The notes under the pieces were generated by a model, which saw only the letters and a program-made list of their open reading frames with translations, made no database searches and was not told the DNA's origin. The translations under genes were made by a program, and so were the position numbers. A stretch of DNA of 13,123 bases from UBA4459 sp036351335 (GTDB taxonomy: Bacteria > Bacteroidota > Bacteroidia > Bacteroidales > F082), in the NCBI GenBank assembly GCA_036351335.1, contig JAZBOW010000172.1, positions 1 through 13,123 on the forward strand, written 5' to 3'. Of this stretch, positions 6,903-13,123 are shown one piece after another (position 1 is the stretch's first letter; the number at the start of each line of letters is the position of its first letter).

Positions 6903-8732
6903 TTAATCAAAAACTTCAATTACAAGATCATCGAAATATATATCCAGATCGCCCTGGTTCCATAAATAGACAATAAGCAAATCGTTTTTTGAACGAACCT
7001 CTGGCGTGAGGTAGTCCATGGTTACCTTGTTCCATTGGTTAAGTTTGATATTTGACACTTGATCTTTCCGGTTGAGGTTTAAGCCTCTGTACTTATAGTT
7101 ACCCCCTTTATGCTGAAAAGTGGTGGTAATTGAAACGGGTGTGGATGATAATTCATGAACAGGATATACCCAAACAGTTACACGTACCCATGCATACTCT
7201 TTGTCTGTCAGATCTTCATAAGTAGACTTAAATGAAGGGCTGAATCTGAGCGTGCTGTCCATTTTTAAAGAATAAAGACCGGACCTGTAAATGCTGTCGC
7301 TCAAGTGTTTCGAAAATGTTTCATTTGTCGATTCAAAATCCAAACTAAAGACAGTGGTGCCGATTAAATTTTTGTCTTCCGGCATGGCTTTGTTTTCATA
7401 ACTTCCCCTGTCGATCAATAGCAATTCCTTATATTCCGGGTTTACCTTTGTTTTACCGAATGTTTTCACATAATAATCATATGTCATAAGATCAGGGCTC
7501 AAAATATTTTTTTTTAGCTGCCAGTATTGAAATAAATTAAAAAAAAGCAAAGTGGCTATGATGAGTGACAACAATATTTTTTTGAAATTATTTAATCCTG
7601 CTATTTTAACAATCGAATAGCCGAGTGGGACGCTTAAAACTGCATATGACTGTATCATTGCCCGTTGCCCGAAACTTTGAGCATACCACCAGCACGACCA
7701 ACTTGATACGATGTAGAGGTTAATAATGGAAAAAATAAATACTGAAAAGAAAATACTACGGTTCTTCCTGTAGAGTAAAAAAAGGCCATAAATAGCAAAT
7801 ACCATAACAGGCGTGTAAATCAGCCAGCCCTTGCGGAAACTGAAAAGAAATTTTAAGGTATAGGGCCACAAAAATTCAAATCCTTCTCCAGGGTTTCTGT
7901 AGCTGTAGTAAATAATTTGTCCGCTGTATATCTTCCAGTAAATTACCTGAAATGAACCGATGAGTGCGAGTATGGCAATAAAAACGAGCATGTGCACACG
8001 GTGCTGATGCCATAGATCTTTTATTTTCTTTTTCAGACTATTCCATCCTTCAACATGCCAAAGCAATGGAATAATAACTGCTATTAATTCAGTTGGTCGT
8101 GAAAGTGTGGATAACCCGATGGTAATAGCCAGCCCCACAATATATCTAATGTTAAACGTTTCATGCCAACGAATGGTAAACCATAGAATGAGGGCATATG
8201 CGGTAAATAAATAAGTATGTGGCATTTCAGAATTGAAGGTGCTGTAGGCGAAATAGTTTGTGCCAAAATAAATGATAAGCAGTATGATGGCAACCACCAG
8301 GTCAGAAAAAAATCTGAGTAATACTTTTCGCAAAACAAAAAGGCCAATAATGAAAAAAAGTATCCCATTTGCTATAAGTGCCCATTGGTATGGTGAAGAA
8401 AAACCATCTGCCGGATATGCCGTATTGAGGGCGACTGCATGCCCCATTAAAAAGGCGGGTGAGTATAATATAGCCATTCCCATAGTATATTTCATAATGA
8501 AATTACCTTTTTGGCTGTATGAGAATTGATAAAAAGTGTTCGTTGAATGGTATTTGTTGTTCAACTCTTCAAATACGGCTTTGTTTTTAATGCCCAGGTC
8601 GTTGTAAATGAATGCGGCAGGTAGATAAAGGTAATACCCGTAAGTATCCCAACTGATATTATTTTTTGGTGGATGTGAAACCCGTAAATAGGTATTGGTG
8701 CCTATTAAAATCAGGATCACAATGAATGACAA
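6903..8732 (-). CDS. polytopic GT-C-like membrane protein with C-terminal beta domain, putative lipid-linked-sugar glycosyltransferase
   Basis: This roughly 609-residue integral membrane protein has about ten hydrophobic segments between residues 3 and 405. The first extracytoplasmic loop carries SWDTYGYYLYLP (27-38). An Asp here (D29) is where GT-C transferases such as the PMT/GT39 and ArnT groups keep their catalytic acid. Other conserved-looking stretches are STLSRPTEL (208-216) and WSCWWYAQSFGQR (345-357). After the last membrane segment, residues about 455-609 are beta-rich (FSLDFES early, DIYFDDLVIEVFD at the end) and resemble a jelly-roll carbohydrate-binding module, presumably outside the cytoplasm. 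The start is uncertain. The first recognised start codon is TTG at 8732, the frame is open back to 8813 without an ATG, and the residues just before (KQKTPYTSKGSS) look like a natural cytoplasmic N-terminus. It lies 71 bases after the DPM1-like gene and is probably co-transcribed. Substrate and acceptor are unknown. Confidence 0.72.
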   Translation of the reverse strand: MSFIVILILIGTNTYLRVSHPPKNNISWDTYGYYLYLPAAFIYNDLGIKNKAVFEELNNKYHSTNTFYQFSYSQKGNFIMKYTMGMAILYSPAFLMGHAVALNTAYPADGFSSPYQWALIANGILFFIIGLFVLRKVLLRFFSDLVVAIILLIIYFGTNYFAYSTFNSEMPHTYLFTAYALILWFTIRWHETFNIRYIVGLAITIGLSTLSRPTELIAVIIPLLWHVEGWNSLKKKIKDLWHQHRVHMLVFIAILALIGSFQVIYWKIYSGQIIYYSYRNPGEGFEFLWPYTLKFLFSFRKGWLIYTPVMVFAIYGLFLLYRKNRSIFFSVFIFSIINLYIVSSWSCWWYAQSFGQRAMIQSYAVLSVPLGYSIVKIAGLNNFKKILLSLIIATLLFFNLFQYWQLKKNILSPDLMTYDYYVKTFGKTKVNPEYKELLLIDRGSYENKAMPEDKNLIGTTVFSLDFESTNETFSKHLSDSIYRSGLYSLKMDSTLRFSPSFKSTYEDLTDKEYAWVRVTVWVYPVHELSSTPVSITTTFQHKGGNYKYRGLNLNRKDQVSNIKLNQWNKVTMDYLTPEVRSKNDLLIVYLWNQGDLDIYFDDLVIEVFD

Positions 8733-8803
8733 AATAGCTGATGAACCTTTGGACGTATATGGCGTTTTTTGTTTAATAGAGTAGAATAAATTTAGTGATA
8801 AGA

Positions 8804-9526
8804 TTAATTCCTGCTAAATATATTGTATTTTAAGATGCTATATATGGCTCTCATGCCATCTTTCCATCCAATTTTTTTTCCTTCGTCATAGGTGCGGCCA
8901 TAATAGGATATGCCTACTTCGTAAATTCTAATGTTGGGTATTCTGGAAATTTTTGCAGTTACTTCAGGTTCGAATCCAAACCTGTTTTCCTTTAATTTCA
9001 ATGATTTGATATTGTCGGCCTTAAAAAGTTTATAGCAGGTCTCCATATCCGTCAGGTTCAAATTGGTGAAAATGTTGGATACTGAGGTGAGGAATTTATT
9101 CCCGATGGAATGCCAGAAAAATAAAATACGGTGGGGTGTGCCTCCCATAAATCGCGAACCGTACACCACATCGGCGAAACCATCTACTACGGGCCGTAAC
9201 AACAAATTGTACTCCTGGGGGTCGTACTCAAGATCGGCATCCTGTATAATGATGTAGTCACCCGTTGCTTCTTTGATACCACGATGCAAGGCTGCCCCTT
9301 TACCCATATTTTTAGGTTGATTGAATAATTTGATAGCAGTTCCAGGATGATCAGTTATATATTTTTCAATCACATTAACCGTTTGATCGGTCGAGAAATC
9401 ATTTACGATAATAATCTCTTTTTCAAAAGCGCCAATGAGTTTAACATCAATCACCTTGTCCAAAATTAAATGAATGGTGCGGGCTTCGTTAAAAGCCGGG
9501 ATAAGTATGGAAAGCTTGTTGGGCAT
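8804..9526 (-). CDS. family 2 glycosyltransferase, DPM1-like polyprenyl-phosphate sugar synthase
   Basis: This 240-residue GT-A enzyme is of the dolichyl/polyprenyl-phosphate mannose or glucose synthase type. It moves a sugar from a nucleotide donor to a lipid phosphate on the cytoplasmic face. The N-terminus has LSILIPAFNEA (5-15). VNDFSTDQT (41-49) is the nucleotide-binding region, and IIIQDADLEYDP (92-103) contains the DxD metal site D96/D98. YGSRFMGG (122-129), DMETCYKLFK (160-169), FGFEPEVTAK (183-192) and YYGRTYDEGKKIGWKDG (208-224) are the usual DPM1-like blocks near the acceptor site. There are no membrane helices, unlike longer GtrB-type relatives. The ATG at 9526 is the natural start. 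The gene directly precedes the GT-C-like membrane protein, which suggests that the lipid-linked sugar made here is used by that partner. The sugar cannot be predicted. Confidence 0.88.
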   Translation of the reverse strand: MPNKLSILIPAFNEARTIHLILDKVIDVKLIGAFEKEIIIVNDFSTDQTVNVIEKYITDHPGTAIKLFNQPKNMGKGAALHRGIKEATGDYIIIQDADLEYDPQEYNLLLRPVVDGFADVVYGSRFMGGTPHRILFFWHSIGNKFLTSVSNIFTNLNLTDMETCYKLFKADNIKSLKLKENRFGFEPEVTAKISRIPNIRIYEVGISYYGRTYDEGKKIGWKDGMRAIYSILKYNIFSRN

Positions 9527-9548
9527 CTGTATGATTTTTTATCGATGG

Positions 9549-9556
9549 CAAATTTA
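9549..9556 (-). promoter_or_regulatory. candidate -7 box for the glycosyltransferase pair
   Basis: Read on the minus strand this is TAAATTTG, a perfect TAnnTTTG placed 22 bases before the ATG at 9526. TTTG motifs lie upstream at 9572-9575 and 9582-9585, but their spacings (15 and 25 bases) differ from the usual 19 or so. It is a plausible promoter, not a certain one. Confidence 0.4.
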
Positions 9557-9664
9557 AAAAGAAATGATTGACAAATTATTACAAATTAAATAATTATAGT
9601 TTAATGATTTAACCCAACAACCACAGTGTTTTACACAGTAACCAAGAATTTTATTTTGCAATTA

Positions 9665-11134
9665 TCAATATAATGAGCTATGCAGAAGCACATATGATTT
9701 TGAGAGATTTCCTATAGTTATTTTACATACGATATTGGTGTCGGGGAATGCGCCTTGCGTGGGCTGAATATTTAATGTTTGGATAAAAGGAAAGAAAGTT
9801 TTTTTGACAACGGAAGGTATTATTTGTCCTTGTAGACTATATAGTTCTATCGAAACCTCATCTGTTTGTTCAATTGGTAAACTTATAGTAAACCCTCCCA
9901 TAAAAGGATTCGGATATAAGTCTATTTGATTAAACAGGTCATTCAGATCGAAAAGGCCTGTAGTATCCATACTGTAATAAAAAGCACCAATATCGCTAAT
10001 TGTACTGTCAGGATCCAAGGGAAAATCCGGATTACCTGCATCAATGCATGGAGAACCTTCTCGGAGCCTGAAATTGTTGTCGTTGGCATTTATGAACATG
10101 GGATTATCAAACAAATTACTTTCGCCCAGCAATTCAGCTTTATCCGACAGGCAAAAACTTGCAACAACTCCTGAATTCGCATCGTGGAAAATATCCCGGT
10201 CAACAGAACCGGAAAAAATGCAATTATGAATGCTTGCATTGCTTCCTTTCTTTGTAGTAGCATCTTCGATACAACTAACACCTGTATTGTTAGCATAAAA
10301 TGTATTATTAATAAGCTGTCCGCTTGAGTTTTCTTTAAAAATAATACCTTCGTTACATCCTATCAATATATTTCGTACGACCAGAATATTCTCAGAATTT
10401 CCAAAATGTTCTGCACCTAATTCCATGCCGCGATCGGCCACATTAATTATTATGTTGCTATCTATCAGTGTATTGTCGCAGTTGTTAAGGTCAATTGCGT
10501 CATCAGGGATGTTTTCAAACCGATTTTTTCTGATCACACCACCGTTTACTCCAATAAGCTCAATCGCATCTGGAATTTTAGTGAAGTAACAATCTGATAT
10601 ATGAACATCTGCTGAATTCTGCATTAGAAAACCTTCGCCCCGGTTATTGCCATAAATAGATGAGTTTTTAGTATTTACCGATGCGCCTTTAACAAACATA
10701 ATAGGGTCCTGCCATGTGAGTTGTTGGTTGTTTGAAAACTTCACATGATCTAAGGTCATATGGCACGACAAAGATAAAATGATACCATCAGTAATGTGGG
10801 CATGTGTGATGAAGCTCGTGTTTCCAGGAGCGTTAATTTTAATTTTACCCCAACCAACCCCTGCAATTTCCGGCAACAATGTAACAGGTTCGCTGGCTGT
10901 TCCATTCATCATTATTACCCCGTTTGTAATGATGTTTACACCAGGACTTAATATTAAGTTAGCTCCCGCCTCAAAGATTATTGTATCTTGGTTGTCAATG
11001 ACTAAATCTGAAGTGATGAAGTAAGGAGAGTCCGCTTTAGTGAATACAACTGAAGAAAGCGAATTACTATTAAAAAAGATGACGAAAAACATCACCATGA
11101 ATGCCACTCTATTTAGGAACCATTTCTTTTTCAT
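9665..11134 (-). CDS. secreted right-handed beta-helix protein with T9SS type A sorting domain
   Basis: This 489-residue protein starts with a basic, hydrophobic Sec signal peptide (about 1-28). A beta-helix cap follows: SPYFITSDLVIDNQDTIIFE (36-55) then GTASEPVTLLPE (78-89), the usual opening of parallel beta-helix proteins. Repeated coils of about 22-25 residues with ladders such as VHISDCYFTKIPDAIEL, GVIRKNRFENIPDDAIDL and GQLINNTFYANNTGVSC run to about 330. The terminal coil reads NNFRLREGSPCIDAGNPD (353-370). After a linker, IDLYPNPFMGGFTISLP (404-420) opens the C-terminal sorting domain, with VSIELYSLQGQ (427-437) and a final strand ending at residue 489. Such proteins pass the outer membrane by T9SS and are often surface-attached. 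There is no recognisable lyase active site, so adhesion or polysaccharide binding or processing remains open. It appears monocistronic. Confidence 0.87.
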   Translation of the reverse strand: MKKKWFLNRVAFMVMFFVIFFNSNSLSSVVFTKADSPYFITSDLVIDNQDTIIFEAGANLILSPGVNIITNGVIMMNGTASEPVTLLPEIAGVGWGKIKINAPGNTSFITHAHITDGIILSLSCHMTLDHVKFSNNQQLTWQDPIMFVKGASVNTKNSSIYGNNRGEGFLMQNSADVHISDCYFTKIPDAIELIGVNGGVIRKNRFENIPDDAIDLNNCDNTLIDSNIIINVADRGMELGAEHFGNSENILVVRNILIGCNEGIIFKENSSGQLINNTFYANNTGVSCIEDATTKKGSNASIHNCIFSGSVDRDIFHDANSGVVASFCLSDKAELLGESNLFDNPMFINANDNNFRLREGSPCIDAGNPDFPLDPDSTISDIGAFYYSMDTTGLFDLNDLFNQIDLYPNPFMGGFTISLPIEQTDEVSIELYSLQGQIIPSVVKKTFFPFIQTLNIQPTQGAFPDTNIVCKITIGNLSKSYVLLHSSLY

Positions 11135-11243
11135 ATAAACTGTAAACTTTTAATATAGCCTTTGCCTTAAGTTTATTTACGCTCAATTCTCAAACGCATA
11201 GTTTTTAGGAATGTTTTACCAGAATAATGTATCAACAATCAAA

Positions 11244-11251
11244 CAAATATA
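11244..11251 (-). promoter_or_regulatory. candidate -7 box for the beta-helix gene
   Basis: Read on the minus strand this is TATATTTG, a perfect TAnnTTTG. It would give a leader of about 100 bases before the ATG at 11134. A TTTG lies upstream (11275-11278) at a spacing of 23 bases, slightly longer than usual. Confidence 0.3.
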
Positions 11252-11380
11252 ATTAAAATAAAAAGCGCAGCTATCAAATACAAACTGCACAACTAAAATG
11301 ATGACTTATGAAGTTGAATTGATGAATCTATTTTGAAATAAAAGTATTTTCTTGTGTTACCCATTTCTATATGCCTCCAG

Positions 11381-11388
11381 TATCTTTG
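11381..11388 (+). promoter_or_regulatory. candidate distal -7 box for the peptidase gene
   Basis: TATCTTTG is a perfect TAnnTTTG about 70 bases before the ATG at 11459. A TTG lies 26 bases upstream (11352-11354), which is too far for the usual -33 spacing. Confidence 0.3.
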
Positions 11389-11432
11389 AGACCTAAATAA
11401 TTTTTATGAATAAATAATTTGAACGTATTTAG

Positions 11433-11440
11433 TAGATTTG
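11433..11440 (+). promoter_or_regulatory. candidate proximal -7 box for the peptidase gene
   Basis: TAGATTTG is a perfect TAnnTTTG that would place the transcript start about 12 bases before the ATG at 11459. No -33 TTG lies at the normal distance. One of this box and 11381-11388 is likely used, and which one cannot be settled by reading. Confidence 0.35.
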
Positions 11441-11458
11441 TGCAAATAAATTTCCATT

Positions 11459-13123
11459 ATGAAAACCATCATTACTTGTTTTTTTAGTTGTCTCTTTCTT
11501 ATTGGGTTTGCCCAAAACCACCAGCAGGAGTTGGTAGACGGACTTCCCGTGCTTACGTTAGAAGATGAACTGATGCTCATGAGTCTTCCTGTAAAAACCA
11601 TTCCGGCCAATTACGCTACACGCAGTCTGCCACCCGTTATCGATAATTCGCAGCTCATTTTTATGAGGCCGGTTTTTCAACAGGATCACTATTCATGTGG
11701 CCAGGCAAGCTTGATTGGATATAATTTTACGTATGAGATGGCCCGCGAACGAGGTGTTTCGGGTAATAACCCCGATCACCAGTATCCGACTCATTTTGCC
11801 TGGAACTTTATGAATGGCGGTAATGGGTATTATGGCGTGAGTTACTTGCATAGTGCACAAATATTGAAATTCAGCGGTACGCCAAATGTTTCAACATATG
11901 GAGGTATGGCAACCGGGGGATTTAATAGGTGGATGACAGGGTATCCGAATTATCTGGGTGCTATGGAAAACAGGATCAAGTCCATATCGCAAATACATGT
12001 AGGTAACGAAGAAGGTCTTCAAACATTAAAATACTGGTTATATGATCATCTCGAGAATGCTGAGCATGGTGGAATAGCCTCCTTTTATGCACAGCATCTT
12101 TCGGTTAACCAAACCCTTCCACCTGGAACTCCTGAGGAAGGAAAATATGTGATCACAAGTTTTGGTGGCAGTCCTAACCATGCGATGACTATTGTAGGCT
12201 ATAATGATGAAATATGCTGGGATTATAATAATGACGGTCAATACACCAATGATATCGACATTAATAATGACGGTATTGTGAATATGAAAGACTGGGAAAT
12301 TGGTGGATTTAAAATGGTTCAAAGCTACGGTGGGGTACCAAACTGGGGCAACCAGGGATACGCTTACATGATGTATAAAACGGTGGCAGATAAACTGGGG
12401 CAGGGCGGAATCTGGAACCACTGTGTGCATGTACTGGATGTAAAAGAAACTTATGAACCTCAATTGGCAGCAAAAATAGCCATCAAACATAACCGGAGAG
12501 TTGCAGTAAAAGTCATTGCCGGGTTTTCAAATGATATAAATGCCACATCGCCTGACTTTATTTTCGATTCACCAATCTTCGACTACCAGGGCGGTGTAAA
12601 TTATATGCAGGGGGGTAGTTCAGAAGCGGATAAAACCATTGAGTTCGGCTTTGATCTTTCTCCGTTACTATCTGATATTAACATAGGCCAGCCTGTAAGA
12701 TTTTTTCTGCAGGTTGCTGAGAATGATCCCTGGCAAGCAGGAGAGGGTGAAATTATAAGCTTTTCCATTGTAGATTATACAAATGGAATCGAGGAAATAA
12801 TATCGCCACAATCCAATGTAGCCATCATTGATAACGACACAACTACTGTTTCGTTAACCCATACCCTGAATTTTGATCGTGTTGAAATAGAAACGGAAAC
12901 CCTGCCCGATGCTATGGAAAACCAGCCATATAGTTTCCAGTTAACTGCAAACGGAGGTGCTGAGCCTTATTTCTGGGATTTTGATAAAACCTACATAGAG
13001 ACCACAAGTACAGAAGACTTTATAGAAATAAATGAAACGCAATTGTATCCATCTAATAATTCAAGTGGTATTGCAACAAAGGAGCTGGAATTTGACTTTC
13101 CGTTTTATGACAGTGTCTATTCC
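11459..13123 (+). CDS. secreted papain-like (C1) cysteine peptidase with EF-hand-like insertion, partial at right edge
   Basis: The frame opens at the ATG at 11459 and is still open after 555 codons at the window end. Residues 1-19 (MKTIITCFFSCLFLIGFAQ) form a Sec signal peptide. The peptidase domain runs from about 55 to 310. Gln74 lies exactly six residues before Cys80 (QQDHYSCGQAS), matching the papain oxyanion Gln and nucleophile. His241 sits in PNHAMTIVGYND. QSYG (288-291) and NWGNQGYAYM (295-304) match the papain NSWG...WGxxGY block, but Gln288 replaces the usual Asn. Residues 255-280 form an EF-hand/dockerin-like calcium insertion, best seen as DINNDGIVNMKDWE (267-280). A beta-sandwich region (about 325-460) and an Ig-like He_PIG-type segment (LPDAMENQPYSFQLTANGG, 482-500) follow. 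The missing C-terminus may hold a T9SS sorting domain; this is inferred, not seen. The propeptide is short, so this may differ from classical zymogens. Confidence 0.85.
   Translation, partial: MKTIITCFFSCLFLIGFAQNHQQELVDGLPVLTLEDELMLMSLPVKTIPANYATRSLPPVIDNSQLIFMRPVFQQDHYSCGQASLIGYNFTYEMARERGVSGNNPDHQYPTHFAWNFMNGGNGYYGVSYLHSAQILKFSGTPNVSTYGGMATGGFNRWMTGYPNYLGAMENRIKSISQIHVGNEEGLQTLKYWLYDHLENAEHGGIASFYAQHLSVNQTLPPGTPEEGKYVITSFGGSPNHAMTIVGYNDEICWDYNNDGQYTNDIDINNDGIVNMKDWEIGGFKMVQSYGGVPNWGNQGYAYMMYKTVADKLGQGGIWNHCVHVLDVKETYEPQLAAKIAIKHNRRVAVKVIAGFSNDINATSPDFIFDSPIFDYQGGVNYMQGGSSEADKTIEFGFDLSPLLSDINIGQPVRFFLQVAENDPWQAGEGEIISFSIVDYTNGIEEIISPQSNVAIIDNDTTTVSLTHTLNFDRVEIETETLPDAMENQPYSFQLTANGGAEPYFWDFDKTYIETTSTEDFIEINETQLYPSNNSSGIATKELEFDFPFYDSVYS

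Larger units (their letters stand above)
11135..11458. other. 324-base divergent intergenic region, no gene seen
   Basis: This AT-rich gap separates the leftward beta-helix gene from the rightward peptidase gene. No plausible coding frame, RNA gene or strong hairpin is visible. It contains three perfect TAnnTTTG boxes: one on the minus strand (11244-11251) and two on the plus strand (11381-11388 and 11433-11440). It most likely holds divergent promoters. Confidence 0.6.

Noticed and set aside
9624..9642. Small dyad GTGT-TTT-ACAC between the beta-helix and glycosyltransferase genes, considered as a terminator
   Set aside because: The stem is only four pairs with a three-base loop and no U-tract; not a credible terminator.
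12038..12490. Antisense open frame of 150 codons within the peptidase gene
   Set aside because: It lies opposite a coding region with intact catalytic motifs and its own product shows no coherent domain; it is a shadow frame.
1..13123. Search for tRNA, rRNA, CRISPR, insertion sequences, prophage or a defence system
   Set aside because: No repeat arrays, transposase or integrase motifs, tRNA-like cloverleaf or defence-type domains were seen. The genes are recognisable core or envelope families, so no undescribed multi-gene system is claimed.

Overview
The window is a moderately AT-rich stretch of chromosome from a member of the Bacteroidota. Four things point there: a gldF-gldG gliding-motility ABC transporter pair, a secreted protein with a type IX secretion (T9SS) C-terminal sorting domain, several perfect matches to the Bacteroidota -7 promoter box (TAnnTTTG) close to start codons, and weak or absent Shine-Dalgarno sequences. 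The order and genus cannot be fixed from sequence alone.

Layout from left to right. Positions 1-519 (minus) hold the N-terminal part of a FadL-type outer-membrane protein that runs off the left edge. Diverging from it is a tight plus-strand operon, gldF (743-1474), gldG (1486-3228) and a membrane-anchored DUF4340 protein (3239-4294), closed by a good intrinsic terminator. Convergent to it lies a minus-strand FkbM-family methyltransferase (4508-5233), then gdhA, an NADP-type hexameric glutamate dehydrogenase (5339-6688), with a strong terminator between them. Next is a minus-strand pair made of a DPM1-like family 2 glycosyltransferase (8804-9526) and a large polytopic GT-C-like membrane protein with a C-terminal extracytoplasmic beta domain (6903-8732). 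Then comes a minus-strand secreted beta-helix protein with a T9SS sorting domain (9665-11134). After a 324-base divergent intergenic region, a plus-strand papain-like secreted peptidase (from 11459) runs off the right edge.

How they fit together. gldF/gldG/DUF4340 would form the membrane part of an ABC system whose ATPase (GldA) is not in the window. The glycosyltransferase pair reads as a lipid-linked sugar synthase plus a membrane transferase that uses its product outside the cytoplasm; acceptor and sugar are unknown. The beta-helix protein, and probably the peptidase, would be exported by Sec and then T9SS. gdhA is a housekeeping nitrogen-assimilation gene with no obvious link to its neighbours.

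I did not find a convincing undescribed multi-gene system. The most interesting points are the papain-like peptidase, with an EF-hand/dockerin-like insertion between its catalytic His and third triad position and a Gln where Asn is expected; the lipid-sugar/GT-C pair, whose membrane partner has no usable ATG; and the FkbM promoter that abuts the gdhA terminator. No tRNA, rRNA, CRISPR array, insertion sequence or phage gene was seen.
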